Under the pieces are notes generated by a model. It saw only the letters and a program-made list of their open reading frames with translations, searched no databases and had not been told where the DNA came from. A DNA stretch of 64,000 nt from an uncultured Saprospiraceae bacterium. Lineage in GTDB: Bacteria; Bacteroidota; Bacteroidia; Chitinophagales; Saprospiraceae. This document shows, piece after piece, positions 38,401 to 50,500 of this stretch. Each line of letters opens with the position of its first letter. Position 1 is the first letter of the stretch. Where the stretch lies: positions 1 to 64,000 of the forward strand of contig CALHAM010000021.1 of the NCBI GenBank assembly GCA_937934275.1, given 5' to 3'. The translations under genes were made by a program, and so were the position numbers.

Positions 38401-39810
38401 TTGGCAACCGTTAGCATCCATTCGGCGCGCCTTAAAGCGCACGGTAGGCGCGCAGTTGTCGTAGGAGCCTTTGTCGAAGGTGCTGGCATTGACGAGAGAA
38501 ACACCCGAAGCGCCTAAGGCTACTTTGGTGAATTCAACACACACTGCATTAGGAGGTGTCTGGTCGGCTACAGTGACAAGAAACTGGCAGGTTGAGGTAT
38601 TGCCACAGTCATCGCGCACCACGTATCGCATGAGGGTGTTGCCCAAAGGCAGCCCTTGGGCAATGCCGAATACCCCTAAAGTATCGGGTAGCCAGGGGTT
38701 GTTACCCGGAAAATTCTGCAGCGTACCGGGCAGCGTATGCCCAATGCCGTTGATGGTGTATTCAGCCCAGATGTCTTTGATGCGCGAGCAATTGTCCTCG
38801 ATGAGGATGTCGGGTAGGTCGAGGTCGCGCACGCAGTTCCACGGGTTGGTGTTGACGGTTATGTCTTGAGGACAGTCCACCACTGGCCCTTGATCGTCTT
38901 GTACCTTTATGAGCTGAATATGCTGGCGCGGGTTTGTCCCTGGGCTGGTGGGCAGGCACCAATCGAGTACTGTCCAGGTGCGCAGAATCTTGCGCGAACC
39001 GTCGCAAATAGGCAGGGTTTGGTCGGTGTAAGCGATGCTCAGCTCACAAAACGTGTTTTGCGGGAAAAGCGGAAATTGACGGCCGAACTCCGAAATGAAA
39101 GGCACGCCGGTATTGGCCGGGTCAGTGTCCGGATTTTCGCAAGAGACGGTAATATCTGCCGGGAATTGTACGGCGTTGGCGTTGCGGCGCTGAAAGTAGA
39201 TGAACTGCGTGCACGAGGCCGAATTGCCGCTTTGATCCACAGCCGTCCAGGTGCGGCGGACATAAGCGCTGATGTTGGTCAGCCCATTGACTGTGCCGTT
39301 GCAAGGCAGGTCGGTAAATGCATCTATGTACGACAGCGTGGCGTTGCCACAGTTTTCCACTACGTTGGGATAAGCAGCGCTGATGTTGAGCTCGTTTTGC
39401 AAGTATTGCGGCGTGTAGTTAGTAACCCCACACACCAACGTAATGTTGGTGCACGCGATTTGGGGAGCCAGTTTGTCCTCCACCAGGATGTAGCCCCAGC
39501 AGCTGTTGCCGCTGTTGAGGTCGCGTACGCGCACTTGGAGGGTCTGATTGATATGGTTCGCATTCACGACGCCGGGAACCCAAACACCGTTCACTTTAAT
39601 TTCGACGACAAAGTTGCCGTTTGGGCAGCCATTGCCTTCTAAAATCATGTCTGGGTCTATGGGCACTTCGCAGTCTTCATCCAGAGAGATCTGCACAAAA
39701 TTGTTGCACGACATCGTACATTGCGCTTGGGCGGGATAGGCCGCACCGATGGCGAAAAAAGCCCATAATGCCCACTGAAAAACGGTCAGAGTAAAGCGAT
39801 TCTGATTCAT
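35449..39810 (-). CDS. Large secreted HYR-like multidomain protein with dockerin-like repeats and T9SS type A sorting domain
   Basis: Start re-assigned to MNQNRFTLTVFQWALWAFFAIGAAYPAQAQ; Cys-rich repeats (VSCENFDPS, VEDKLKPTC, CGNTSTCQFLVTVADQTPP); STFDLVLINKHILG / DANSSRSITTFDLVELRKLILG; C-term MQNTPNPVRTFTTIVFYLP...LFYQL. Confidence 0.9.
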   Translation of the reverse strand: MNQNRFTLTVFQWALWAFFAIGAAYPAQAQCTMSCNNFVQISLDEDCEVPIDPDMILEGNGCPNGNFVVEIKVNGVWVPGVVNANHINQTLQVRVRDLNSGNSCWGYILVEDKLAPQIACTNITLVCGVTNYTPQYLQNELNISAAYPNVVENCGNATLSYIDAFTDLPCNGTVNGLTNISAYVRRTWTAVDQSGNSASCTQFIYFQRRNANAVQFPADITVSCENPDTDPANTGVPFISEFGRQFPLFPQNTFCELSIAYTDQTLPICDGSRKILRTWTVLDWCLPTSPGTNPRQHIQLIKVQDDQGPVVDCPQDITVNTNPWNCVRDLDLPDILIEDNCSRIKDIWAEYTINGIGHTLPGTLQNFPGNNPWLPDTLGVFGIAQGLPLGNTLMRYVVRDDCGNTSTCQFLVTVADQTPPNAVCVEFTKVALGASGVSLVNASTFDKGSYDNCAPTVRFKARRMDANGCQPNDRFYDQVRFCCEDVGKSITVILRVYDISVPSGEVSLEFGEDNANDCMIQVTVEDKLKPTCTAPNNVTVSCENFDPSLSKYGQAQGTDNCCVDTIVQTVNLALFDTLCNRGTITRTFCVKDCGGNTQSCSQRIFVNYEQDYFVRFPNDVIVTSCDGTGNYGQPTFFGKDCEALAVSYQDEIFTVVPDACFLIERTWTIINWCSYNPNQGLTQVPNPEPNATANHPSNLPGPTVSPLGTPAPWAPTVVALTPGAPPTNFSLYWSANTNGYRYRQIIKIIDNQKPVIENCKPSPDVVCDVTNNDAELWNANYWWDATTSSHDLCEAPTDLNITATDLCSGANVSFRYLLCLDLDGNGTHETVISSTQTGINGLGWNRVNYNNANTPNYTGGEARQFDFRPVPPNQKYGFALQVTTSGNKKTAAVRWNTQQSPNTFTVPELPYGVHKIVWFVDDGCGNEQTCEWFFEVKDCKKPTIVCKDINVNLMPTKMITLNEADFLQSTFDNCTPADKLITAIRKKGVGQGFPLLPNGQPQKTVTFTCSELGPQEVEVWSRDLAGNADFCLAQVNIQDNMGVCSGQNASVAGTLKTEKQEGVSYAQVKMNVTFGAPGIPPAQLIVPTDIDGHYTFAGALPLGSSYELIPTKDDSPLNGVSTFDLVLINKHILGLEPLSSPYKMIAADANSSRSITTFDLVELRKLILGIYTELPAAPSWRFLPSNFDFPDPTNPFLTVFPEKIQVMEVLADRLNEDFVAVKVGDVSGNAIAHVNAAQERTSGTTFLLLDDRHVKAGELFTVAFRPEQTIAYQFTLTYPDLDLIDIFPSENLSREHFAAFDDKHTLTAALDRGEGFVLQFRARRDGVLSQMLYLNSHITPAEAYTVDGQKTALALRFGSSSESASAAEFELMQNTPNPVRTFTTIVFYLPQATEATLTISDAEGRLVKRIKGQFQAGFNSTVLHRAELPAGLLFYQLDTPTHSATKKMFVMQE

Positions 39811-40016
39811 GTGATTAAGCCAATTGGATGAAACCATAATACTGGGGGGAGATTACGCGGGAGAGCACATGCCCCAAATTTTGAAATAAAGATATTCACT
39901 CAGTCTTTCTCATTTGTCAAAAAGAATGCCCTCTTCATCAAAAGAGCCTTCTCCCCGCCAGTATTTTTTTTACGGCGGAGAGAAAGCAGGTTTCGTGCCA
40001 TTTTTTTGAGGGGGCG

Positions 40017-40694
40017 TCAGACAAGATGGTTCTCCAGGGCTATTTTGACCACTCCAGCCGTGCTGTTGACCTTAAGTTTGCGCATGATGTTCTTTCGATG
40101 CACGCTGACGGTTTGGTCGCTAATGAAGAGCTGCTGGGCGATTTCCTTGTTGCTCATGACTTGAGCAATGTAGCGCAGTACTTCCATTTCGCGACGCGTT
40201 AGGCCGTATTTGCGAGCAAAGCGCGTATCGGGCAAAGTGGGGTCCATACCCAACCCCGCCATTTGTTCGTTAAGGGTGAGGCCGGGGCCTAAGTGAGTTT
40301 TCCCCATTAAGACTGCTTCGATGGCACAGAAAAGATCATCAGCGAAAACGGATTTGGGGAGAACACCGTCTGCACCGCCGCGAAAAGCAGCTTTCAGCAG
40401 ACGCACGTCATCGTTATAGGTAAACAGCAGAATTCGCCCATAGGGATACGTTTTGCGAAGGCTAGATAGTGTGTTGGCTACCTCGCCTCCCAGTAGGGTG
40501 ATGTCTAACAGCAGTAAGTTGGGTTGCTCTTCAGACAGTAAGGGCAGCAGATCAGAAAGCTGCGAAACGACGCCCCGAACTTCGAAGCGATGATGGCCGC
40601 TTCCCGACGCAAGGGCTTGCTGAAGCCCTTCCACGAAAATAGGCTGCGAGTCGGCGATAACAACGCTGAGCGTTCTCACTGCAGAAGTGGTCAT
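40017..40694 (-). CDS. LuxR/NarL family response regulator
   Basis: Receiver (LLLLDITLLGG, GGADGVLPKSVFADDLFCAI) plus LuxR HTH (LTRREMEVLRYIAQVMSNKEIAQQLFISDQTVSVHRKNIMRKL). Confidence 0.93.
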   Translation of the reverse strand: MTTSAVRTLSVVIADSQPIFVEGLQQALASGSGHHRFEVRGVVSQLSDLLPLLSEEQPNLLLLDITLLGGEVANTLSSLRKTYPYGRILLFTYNDDVRLLKAAFRGGADGVLPKSVFADDLFCAIEAVLMGKTHLGPGLTLNEQMAGLGMDPTLPDTRFARKYGLTRREMEVLRYIAQVMSNKEIAQQLFISDQTVSVHRKNIMRKLKVNSTAGVVKIALENHLV

Positions 40695-40933
40695 ATCGTG
40701 TGTGTAGCGTACAGAGAAGGGGCAATTTCCGTACCAGCCCGGGCGCTTTTAGCTTCGAAAGGGAGCCGCGAAGAAGGGCTGCGCAGCGTCCTGTCTGGCG
40801 GGCGACAAAATTGCGGGTAGCAAGGTTGGCAAAATTGTTGCCGCCTTATGGTGGTCGAAGTACGCTCAAGCCCTAGCGTTCGAGGCCCAAACCCATGCAC
40901 TGAGCAAAGCATCGTTGAAAGAAAGTTAAAGAA

Positions 40934-42289
40934 ATGCACATGAGAAAAGTTGGAACGCCATTCCTCTTCTTGCTTTTGCTGGTCTGGGCCTGTCAGCCTG
41001 AGAAAAATTCTTCAGCGTCGGCTCACCTGACCTATCAGGCACAGCGCTACGAGGGGCGCTTCCTCAACGAATGGATAGCCCTAACGCTCTCCGCCATTCA
41101 AGAGCAAAAGCTTAGCCCTCCGGAGGCAGCCCGCGTTTTGGGATACGTAGGCCTGACCGCTTGGGAAGCTATTTGTCGCGGAACACCCAATGGCCAAAGC
41201 CTAAGCGGTCAAATCCGCGATTACGAGGCTCCTCCCTTCGATCCCAACAAAGTGTATGACTGGGGCCTTGTATTGTGCTCAGCCATGCGCAGTGTATTGC
41301 CCGAGGTATTGGAGAACATGACTAACAACCAACGCTCAGCCTTGGAGTTGCTTTTTGCCGCCCAAGAGGACACACTCGCTCAAAGCGGCATTAGCGAGCG
41401 CATCCGCCAAGACTCGCGCTTTTGGGGCGGTCGCATTGGCGCCACCATCGCTGCGCGCGCCCGACGCGACGGACGCTCTGCCCTGCGGCACATTACGCCA
41501 GCACTGCCTCAGCGCAATGCCGAACATCCCCAATATTGGCTGCCCACACTACCCGACCAAAGGGCTGTAGAGCCACTGTGGAGCCAGGTAAACACCTTTA
41601 TTTGGGAGCCTGGCATCTTCTGCCTACCACCCGCTCCACCGCCCTACAGCACGGTTAAGTCCTCAGAATGGTATCTACAAGCCCAAGAAGTAGCCGATGT
41701 TCCCAAAACGACCGCTAACCGCATCATCGCCTTTCACTGGGAAGACGGCCCTGGGCGCTCGAGCACTCCTGCTGGCCATTGGTTCAACATCGCTCGTCAA
41801 TTATTGGAGCGCAGCAGCAGTAACTTGGCGGATTGTGCCCGCCTCTACTGCATGTTGGGCTTGGGCGCTGCTGACGTCAGCTCGCTGTGCTGGTTAGTTA
41901 AATATCAATACTTTCTCTTGCGCCCTATCACCTACATCCGCGAAAACGTAGATCCAAATTGGCAGCCCCTTATCTTCACACCTGCCCATCCAGAATACTT
42001 GAGCGAGGGTGCCGCCATAGCTGCCGCCTGCTCCGAGTTGTTGATCCGCCAATTAGGCGACTCTGGACTTGTGGACCGAACCCACTTAGGTAGCCTTTTA
42101 TTCACCCCTGAAGGCGGCCCTTTTGTCTTGCCCGAACGCACGTTTGGCTCCGTGCGCCAAGCCGCTCAAGAAGCCGCCTTTGCACCTGTACTCGGCGGCA
42201 TACATTTTCGACGCTCCTGTGAAGAAGGGCAGCGCTCTGGCCGCTGTATTGCCGAGCAGCTCCTGCAGCATCTCCAGTTTGTGCGTTAG
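40934..42289 (+). CDS. Vanadium-dependent haloperoxidase / PAP2-like lipoprotein
   Basis: Lipobox VWAC|QP; VKYQYFLLRPITYIRE, TPAHPEYLSEGAAIAAACSELL, GGIHFRRSCEEGQRSG typical of the bacterial VHPO/PAP2 group; an alternative start at 40940 is possible. Confidence 0.85.
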   Translation: MHMRKVGTPFLFLLLLVWACQPEKNSSASAHLTYQAQRYEGRFLNEWIALTLSAIQEQKLSPPEAARVLGYVGLTAWEAICRGTPNGQSLSGQIRDYEAPPFDPNKVYDWGLVLCSAMRSVLPEVLENMTNNQRSALELLFAAQEDTLAQSGISERIRQDSRFWGGRIGATIAARARRDGRSALRHITPALPQRNAEHPQYWLPTLPDQRAVEPLWSQVNTFIWEPGIFCLPPAPPPYSTVKSSEWYLQAQEVADVPKTTANRIIAFHWEDGPGRSSTPAGHWFNIARQLLERSSSNLADCARLYCMLGLGAADVSSLCWLVKYQYFLLRPITYIRENVDPNWQPLIFTPAHPEYLSEGAAIAAACSELLIRQLGDSGLVDRTHLGSLLFTPEGGPFVLPERTFGSVRQAAQEAAFAPVLGGIHFRRSCEEGQRSGRCIAEQLLQHLQFVR

Positions 42290-42384
42290 GGAAAATCGCT
42301 TTTTTTTGCCTTGAGTTGTTGTAGACAAAAAAAACAGCGGGTAACGATGCCACTGTCTTCAAAAGGCACCTTCTTTGGCAGCAA

Positions 42385-42392
42385 TATCTTTG
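42385..42392 (+). promoter_or_regulatory. Candidate -7 element TATCTTTG 13 nt before fadH-like start
   Basis: Perfect TAnnTTTG match; no clear -33 TTG at ideal spacing. Confidence 0.35.
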
Positions 42393-42402
42393 CTCACCTT
42401 AG

Positions 42403-44442
<2,040 letters not shown>

Positions 44443-44493
44443 CACCCCTGCCCGATACCGTCCAAAGAAAAAATTTCGCATTATTCGTACGCC

Positions 44494-44509
44494 AGCAGCC
44501 AAAGCTGCT
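44494..44509. terminator. Short inverted repeat between convergent genes
   Basis: AGCAGC-ccaa-GCTGCT followed by CCTTTT. Confidence 0.35.
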
Positions 44510-44523
44510 CCTTTTGAAATAGC

Positions 44524-47500
44524 TTAACGGATCAACGTTACATCGCCCTTCAGTAGCTCGACCCAGCCATCGAGGTATTCCACTTCGGCATACCAGGCAA
44601 ATACGGCCGGATTGAGCGGCTGGCCGTTGTGGTAGCCATCCCACCCTTCCGAAAAGACATTGGGCGAAAACGCGTACCGTTCAAAAACAAGCTCGCCCCA
44701 ACGGCTGTAGATGCGCAAGACGCGAATTTGACGCAAAAGACCAGGGCGAGCATAAAGGGTAAAATACCGGTTTTCGGGCCATGGTGCCTCCGGATGGAAG
44801 GCATTAGGCGCATAGACGTCATCGCGTACGACGCTGACCAAGACGCGAGCCTCTGAGCGGCACCCGTTCTCCGTGGTAAACGCCACAACGTAAGGAGTGG
44901 TGCGCAGCGGACGCACCCACAGTTCCGTGCAAGTGTCGCATCCTGACAGTACAGCAGTGGGATTGACCCAGTGAAAGCGCACTGCACCAGAGGCACTGGC
45001 CAAAGGCGGTATGGCTACCCGCAGCCAGGCGCTGTCACCCAACCAAATAGTAGTATCGGCGAAGACGTCGCCCAACAATGCTGGCAGTGTAGGCATCGAA
45101 AAAGAGTAGGCAAAGCGGCAGCCCGCCGAGTCCACAACGTTGAGCGTAAGGGGGCCGCCGCCTATGCCATTAAAGCGCGGTACATCAGAATTAGGCGTTC
45201 GGTTGAGGCCGTAGCGCGTGCCGGGCGGAAAGCCCGATACAGACAATAGACCATTGGCCCGATCGGCGCAAGGTTGACGTTCTACTTCAAACGTTGGCTC
45301 ATAGGGTGCCGGCTCGCGCACTTCAACGTCGGTCTGTAGCGTGCAGCCGTTGGCGTCGGTCAATGTCAGTGTGTAGTCACCTGCTGCCAAGTTTTGAGCG
45401 GAAGCGATACTACTTCCACTCGACCAAACATAGTTGTATGGTGGAACACCTCCAGAGGGCTGCGCCACGACACCGCCGCTATTTTCGCCAAAACAGCGCA
45501 CGTCGGCAACACTCAAGGTGACCAATAAGGAATCGGGCTGCGTTACCGAGGTCGAGAGGAGTGCCGTGCACCCCTTAGCATCCGTGAGGACAAAAGTATA
45601 AACACCCACTACTAGCCCTGTCAGCGGTGAAGTTACCGGTTGGCCGCCTTGGACAAACTGGTACGGAGCAGATCCTCCTTGAGCCGCCAGCTCAATGCGA
45701 CCATCACTGCCGCCAAAGCACCGCACTGGCCGAGCTAGAGCCTGGCCTACCAGCAGAGGTGGCTGAGCTATTTCCACTTGTAAAACATACGTGCAACCTA
45801 AAACATCGGAGACCGTAACGGTGTAAACCCCCGCCTGGACCACAATACCGGCAGCTGCGGTGTTATCGGACCACTGATAGGCAAACGGCGGATACCCCGA
45901 AGCCAGCACCTCGGCGCTCCCCCGACCGCCAAAACAGTCGGCCGAGTCGGCCCTGACCGATACCTGCGACGTCAGCGTTTGAAGCACCGCATCGGCACTA
46001 ACACTACAACCATTAGCATCTATCACCACCACCGTGTGCGCACCACCAGAAAGCCCGGAAAGCTGTTGTGCAACGCCCCCTGGCGGCTGATCGTTGACGC
46101 GATACGGCGCCACCCCTCCTGAAACCAGAACATCGATGCGGCCATTGGCCCCTCCGATACAGTGCTCGTCCTCGAGCGCTAGCGACAACAGCAAGGGCAT
46201 CGGCTCAGTGAGCTCAACCGCAGCTATTGTCGTGCAATTGTTAGCATCCGTTAGGGTAAGTGCATATACCCCTGGAGGCAAATTCGCCGGGTTCGGCCCG
46301 CTGCCTGTAGGCGACCACGTATAGGTATAAGGCAATACACCGCCTGCAGCCACAGCGTTAATGGCACCATCAGTGGCGCCAGCACAGGAAACGCCAAAGC
46401 CGTTGTGCTCTAGGGCTGTCAGTTGTACACTTAGAGGCGCCGGCTCCTCAACGACAGCCGTCAGGGTATCCGTACAGCCCAGCGAGTCTAAAACGATTAA
46501 ACCATACGTCCCAGCGGGCAGTTGGGTCAATTGGCTGTCGGGGCTGGCTCCTGTGTCCCAAAGGAATTGCACGGGCAGCAATGCCCCTTGCACTGAGGCT
46601 ATCAGCACACCTGTGCTGTCGCCCGCACACGATACAGGCACAGCCGTTAAGCTCGCTTCTACTTTGCGCACTAAAAGGCGCACTGTATCGAAAGAGGTGC
46701 AGCCCTGAGCACGCGTTGTCTGCAAGACGAGCTGCTCCTGGTGCTGAAGCGATGCATCGAAAGGCCCCAAATAGCGGTAGGTCGGATCAGCAATTGTGCC
46801 ATTGCTCAGCGAAGCCGATGCCGGCGACCAGCTGTACGTCGCGCCGGTTAAAGGCTCAGCCCCTAAATGCGCTATCTGCCCAGCACAAAGCGTTTGGTCC
46901 TGTCCAGCATTGCGCAGCCGCACAAACGGAAGATACACGGTGTCGGGCTGACAAGCGCAGGCCGTATCCGCCAGCACCACCCACAGCCCTGAGCAACCTT
47001 GTGCTGCCGATACCTCAGCTGCGAAATCAAAGCCACTAACCGCACCGGGAAGCAAGCCATCCGTGGGAATTGCAAACGACGTCAGCAGCGAATCCGTCGG
47101 ATCTAACTGGCCGTCTTGGTCAGCGTCTAAGCGCACTTGAAGGGTCAGCAAGCCTCCACCAATTATCGTTGACACATTCTGAACGCGCACATGCAATTCC
47201 CAACGCTCCAAATGAGCACTTGCCGATGTAGCAACCCCGTCTAAGCCGACAAACTGGTAAACAGGTTTTTCCAAACTCAAAAAAGCAGAGTCCTCCAACA
47301 TCGTGAAATCTACAGCACAGCTGAGAGTACCGCACGGCAAATCCACCGCCTGAAGCATCTGCACCAAAACGGGATACATTTCTGCACAAGTTGCCGAAGG
47401 CACTGTTTGGCGCACTTCCAGGCTGAAAACGATGGAGTCGCCGGCTCCTACGCCCTCAGAAAGAGCAAAGGTAAGAAAGCGATGAGCGCCCGCCGCCACT

Positions 47501-50500
47501 ACAGCAGGTTCGGCCACTGGGCCATGGCGCACTGCCTGCAAGCTGCCGGGCACATATTGAAAACTCTCGGGCAACATCAGGCGCACTTTTTCATTCGACT
47601 GTGTCGGGCCGAGATTGCCCGGGTTAGTAATGCGCACGCGCAGCGGTATACGGCCGCAATGGGTGGCGGGCTTGGGTGCCGTCAAGGCTATGAGGTAATT
47701 ATTCGTCTGCGTCGGCGCACCGAGAATAGCCATTTTAGGCGCAGCAAAAAAGCTGGTCTTTTTCTCCACCCCCACACAGGCATTTTGCCAAGCTGCGCCG
47801 TAGCGGATGTATGCAGCGTCTAAGTAGTTGCAATCGGTTACTACGTTGAAGCGAAACACTAAGAGGTTTCTGGGCGAAGCGCTTAAACCCGGTAAAGCCT
47901 CGATGGGCAAAGGCAACTGCGCCAAGTCTACCGCAATATACAAGCCCTCAGGAGTTACCTGGGGGTCGGGTAGCGACACAGCAACACCCTCGTATTCAAC
48001 GGAAAGACTGCCCGGCACATAAGCCTGGCCAATTTCGGGCAAGTGCACCTGTATGGCGATGTCGTACATGGGCCCTTCACCTTGATTGACCAAGTAAATC
48101 TCATAAGGCACTGGCGAACAAAGAGCTACAGGCGAAGATGGGCCAAAAGCGATGATCTGGGGAAGGGCATTCTGAGCGCGGAAGTACAACTCCAAATCTT
48201 GCTTAAGCAAACATGGCTCGCTCTGACCGGCGCACTGAAAGCCCACCCGAAGATGCAGCGTATCCGACTGACAATCGGATGGCGACATGGCCCTAACGAT
48301 CAACTCGATACACTGGCTCCGGCCCAATGCCGGCAGCCGAACGAGCGATTGACCCGCTGGCCCCACCTCGATGGCCAATGCCGAAGTGTCGGTAGAAGTA
48401 ACACGTTGAACCGACAACAGCGGCATATCGGCGTTGTTTTCAAAAAATAAAATAGGCTCAGGTATCGCCATATTGTCCTGAGGTGCGCATAGTCGAACAC
48501 GCCAACTCGGCTCGCGTAAATTAGATACAGGGTTAAGGGTTGTCAGTTGAGTCTTATCAACGCTCTCAAAATGGCCAAAGGTACCGTTGTAAAAAGCACT
48601 TAATGTGTCGTAGAGACTGTAATAGCTATTCCCGACAACGCGCACTGGAAAAGCAGCCGTATCTAACGGGCAGAGGACGTCAAGCGAGATCGACAGCGAA
48701 GATAAGGCTCCACCTTTGTAATAGTCTGTTACCGGCAAGCCAGCAGGGCGCACATATTGCAAGAGGGTGCTACTGTTGGGCAAGGGAATCATCACAGGGT
48801 CAGCCAAGGCCAACGAGGCCAAAGGTGGCTCGCCTTGTGCGCCATCGCCCTCTCGATATGACCATCGAGAGCTGCCTGACACATAGGCGTACCCGGGCAA
48901 CATTTCAATAGTTAATGTATCGTAAACGAACAGTGGTCTTATTTCGCCGGGAAAAAGGTCAGTACTTACCCGATTAGGAATGCCCTGTACAAGCGAGACG
49001 TCCAAGAGCAAATGCCCACAAACTCCGTCTTCAAGGGTGGCGGACAGCTTTACGTCGTATTGCGGGTTGATGCCTCGAAAAGCAGCATTCGCTGTTTTGC
49101 ACAGCATCCGCCCGCCATCGTAGTAATAAGGAAAGCGCACGCGCAAATCTTTAAGAACCTCCACCCCATTGCTGGGCAACGATAGTGTCGTAAAGGCTGA
49201 CACCTCTGCGCGAATGCGATCGCCAGCCGTAATCCGAACGCCGGCATCCGCCAAACACCCGCCTGGCTCCGAAAGCGGCAGCAAATCGAAAGTCCACACG
49301 TGATAGCCATTGATGTACTGGTAAACTGGCCCCAGCCCTTCGCAACTCACCAGCGCGCCTGTTTCAACGTCCTCAACTATAATGCGAGTAAACAGGTGCT
49401 GAAAATACGGAGCAGCACCGTTCCAGTAGTAAATCTCCAATTCGCTTGAATCGAAGGCTTCGCCTGGCAAGCCCTCCACATGGCCAAAGGCCACCATGAG
49501 CACCGTATCGAACGGCAGTGCCACATCTAATTGTAAGCCGGGTTGAGGGCTAACCCGGGCAGACAGGAAGTTATCCACGTAACCTAAAGACAAACGTTGC
49601 ACCAAAAATGCGTCGGCAAAAAGTCCGTGTTTTTGGCTAGTATCCTGAGGGCGCGGACAATCCACTGTGAAAACGAGGTCGTCCATACAGGCCAATTCAT
49701 AGACCTGTGAGCAGCCGTTACCGCATCTCCAATAGACACGCGCAGACATGTTGTACACGCGCGGGTCATAGCAATTCCCACAGACGGATGTATTGTCAAT
49801 ATCTGGCGGACAAACAACCCGAAGAGGTAGGGTTAATCTACCGCGGCTGCTCGGCAACAACAGAGTGAGGGTTGTATCGCTGGATTGCCACCACGGCAGC
49901 GGCTGACCCTCCATTTCAGGAGAGAATATCGGAGGAAGCGCCAGGGTTATGGGCAGCGAAATTTCCATAATTAGGCTATCGTTGGGACACAACTCCGACA
50001 AGCCAGAAAATACAGCATCAACATCGTAACGAAACTCAAAGATAGAGTCGGCCAAAAGGATGAACTCTTGCTCAATGCTCAGTGCACTACTGTCAAAGCT
50101 AATGCCGATGCCGGGTTTTGTCTTTACATGGCTAACTTGCCACTGGTTGCAGGCATTGGTAAAATAAGCACTGGCTGCAATGTACTGTTCAGGGAGGCTT
50201 TGATTGCACAACTTGCACGAAGGGTCCAAGGAAAAAACAAACGACAGCATTGCCTTTTCGCCAGGTGCTAAGTCGTCGAATTGGCCATCGCCGTCCGCGT
50301 CGCTCAGGCCATCCGGGCCGTCTGGGTCGGTGGTGAGCGCTGAAAACAAAAACCAATACGGCTTAAGTGGTGCACCGCCCGTTGTATCGAGGAGGGGGGT
50401 ATTGCCCACTCGAAACTGCGTTATTCGATAGCAAGAGTCCCCTTTGGTGCCTTTGGCAGCAGACAAAGTCGGCAAAGAGATGATGCCAAGTGCCCATTCC

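Noticed and set aside
39017-39642. Long + strand ORF (38866..39642) opposite the same T9SS cargo gene
   Set aside because: No domain features; overlaps a signal-peptide-containing real gene
40017-40694. Response regulator considered as part of a two-component system here
   Set aside because: No histidine kinase gene adjacent; orphan status noted but too common to score as a finding
45130-46660. Repeated units considered as a possible CRISPR or DNA tandem array
   Set aside because: Repeats are at protein level (SprB type), divergent in DNA, with no constant repeat/spacer pattern
46581-48450. Several 115-152-aa + strand ORFs opposite the giant SprB-repeat protein
   Set aside because: Composition-driven antisense ORFs without motifs or ribosome binding context
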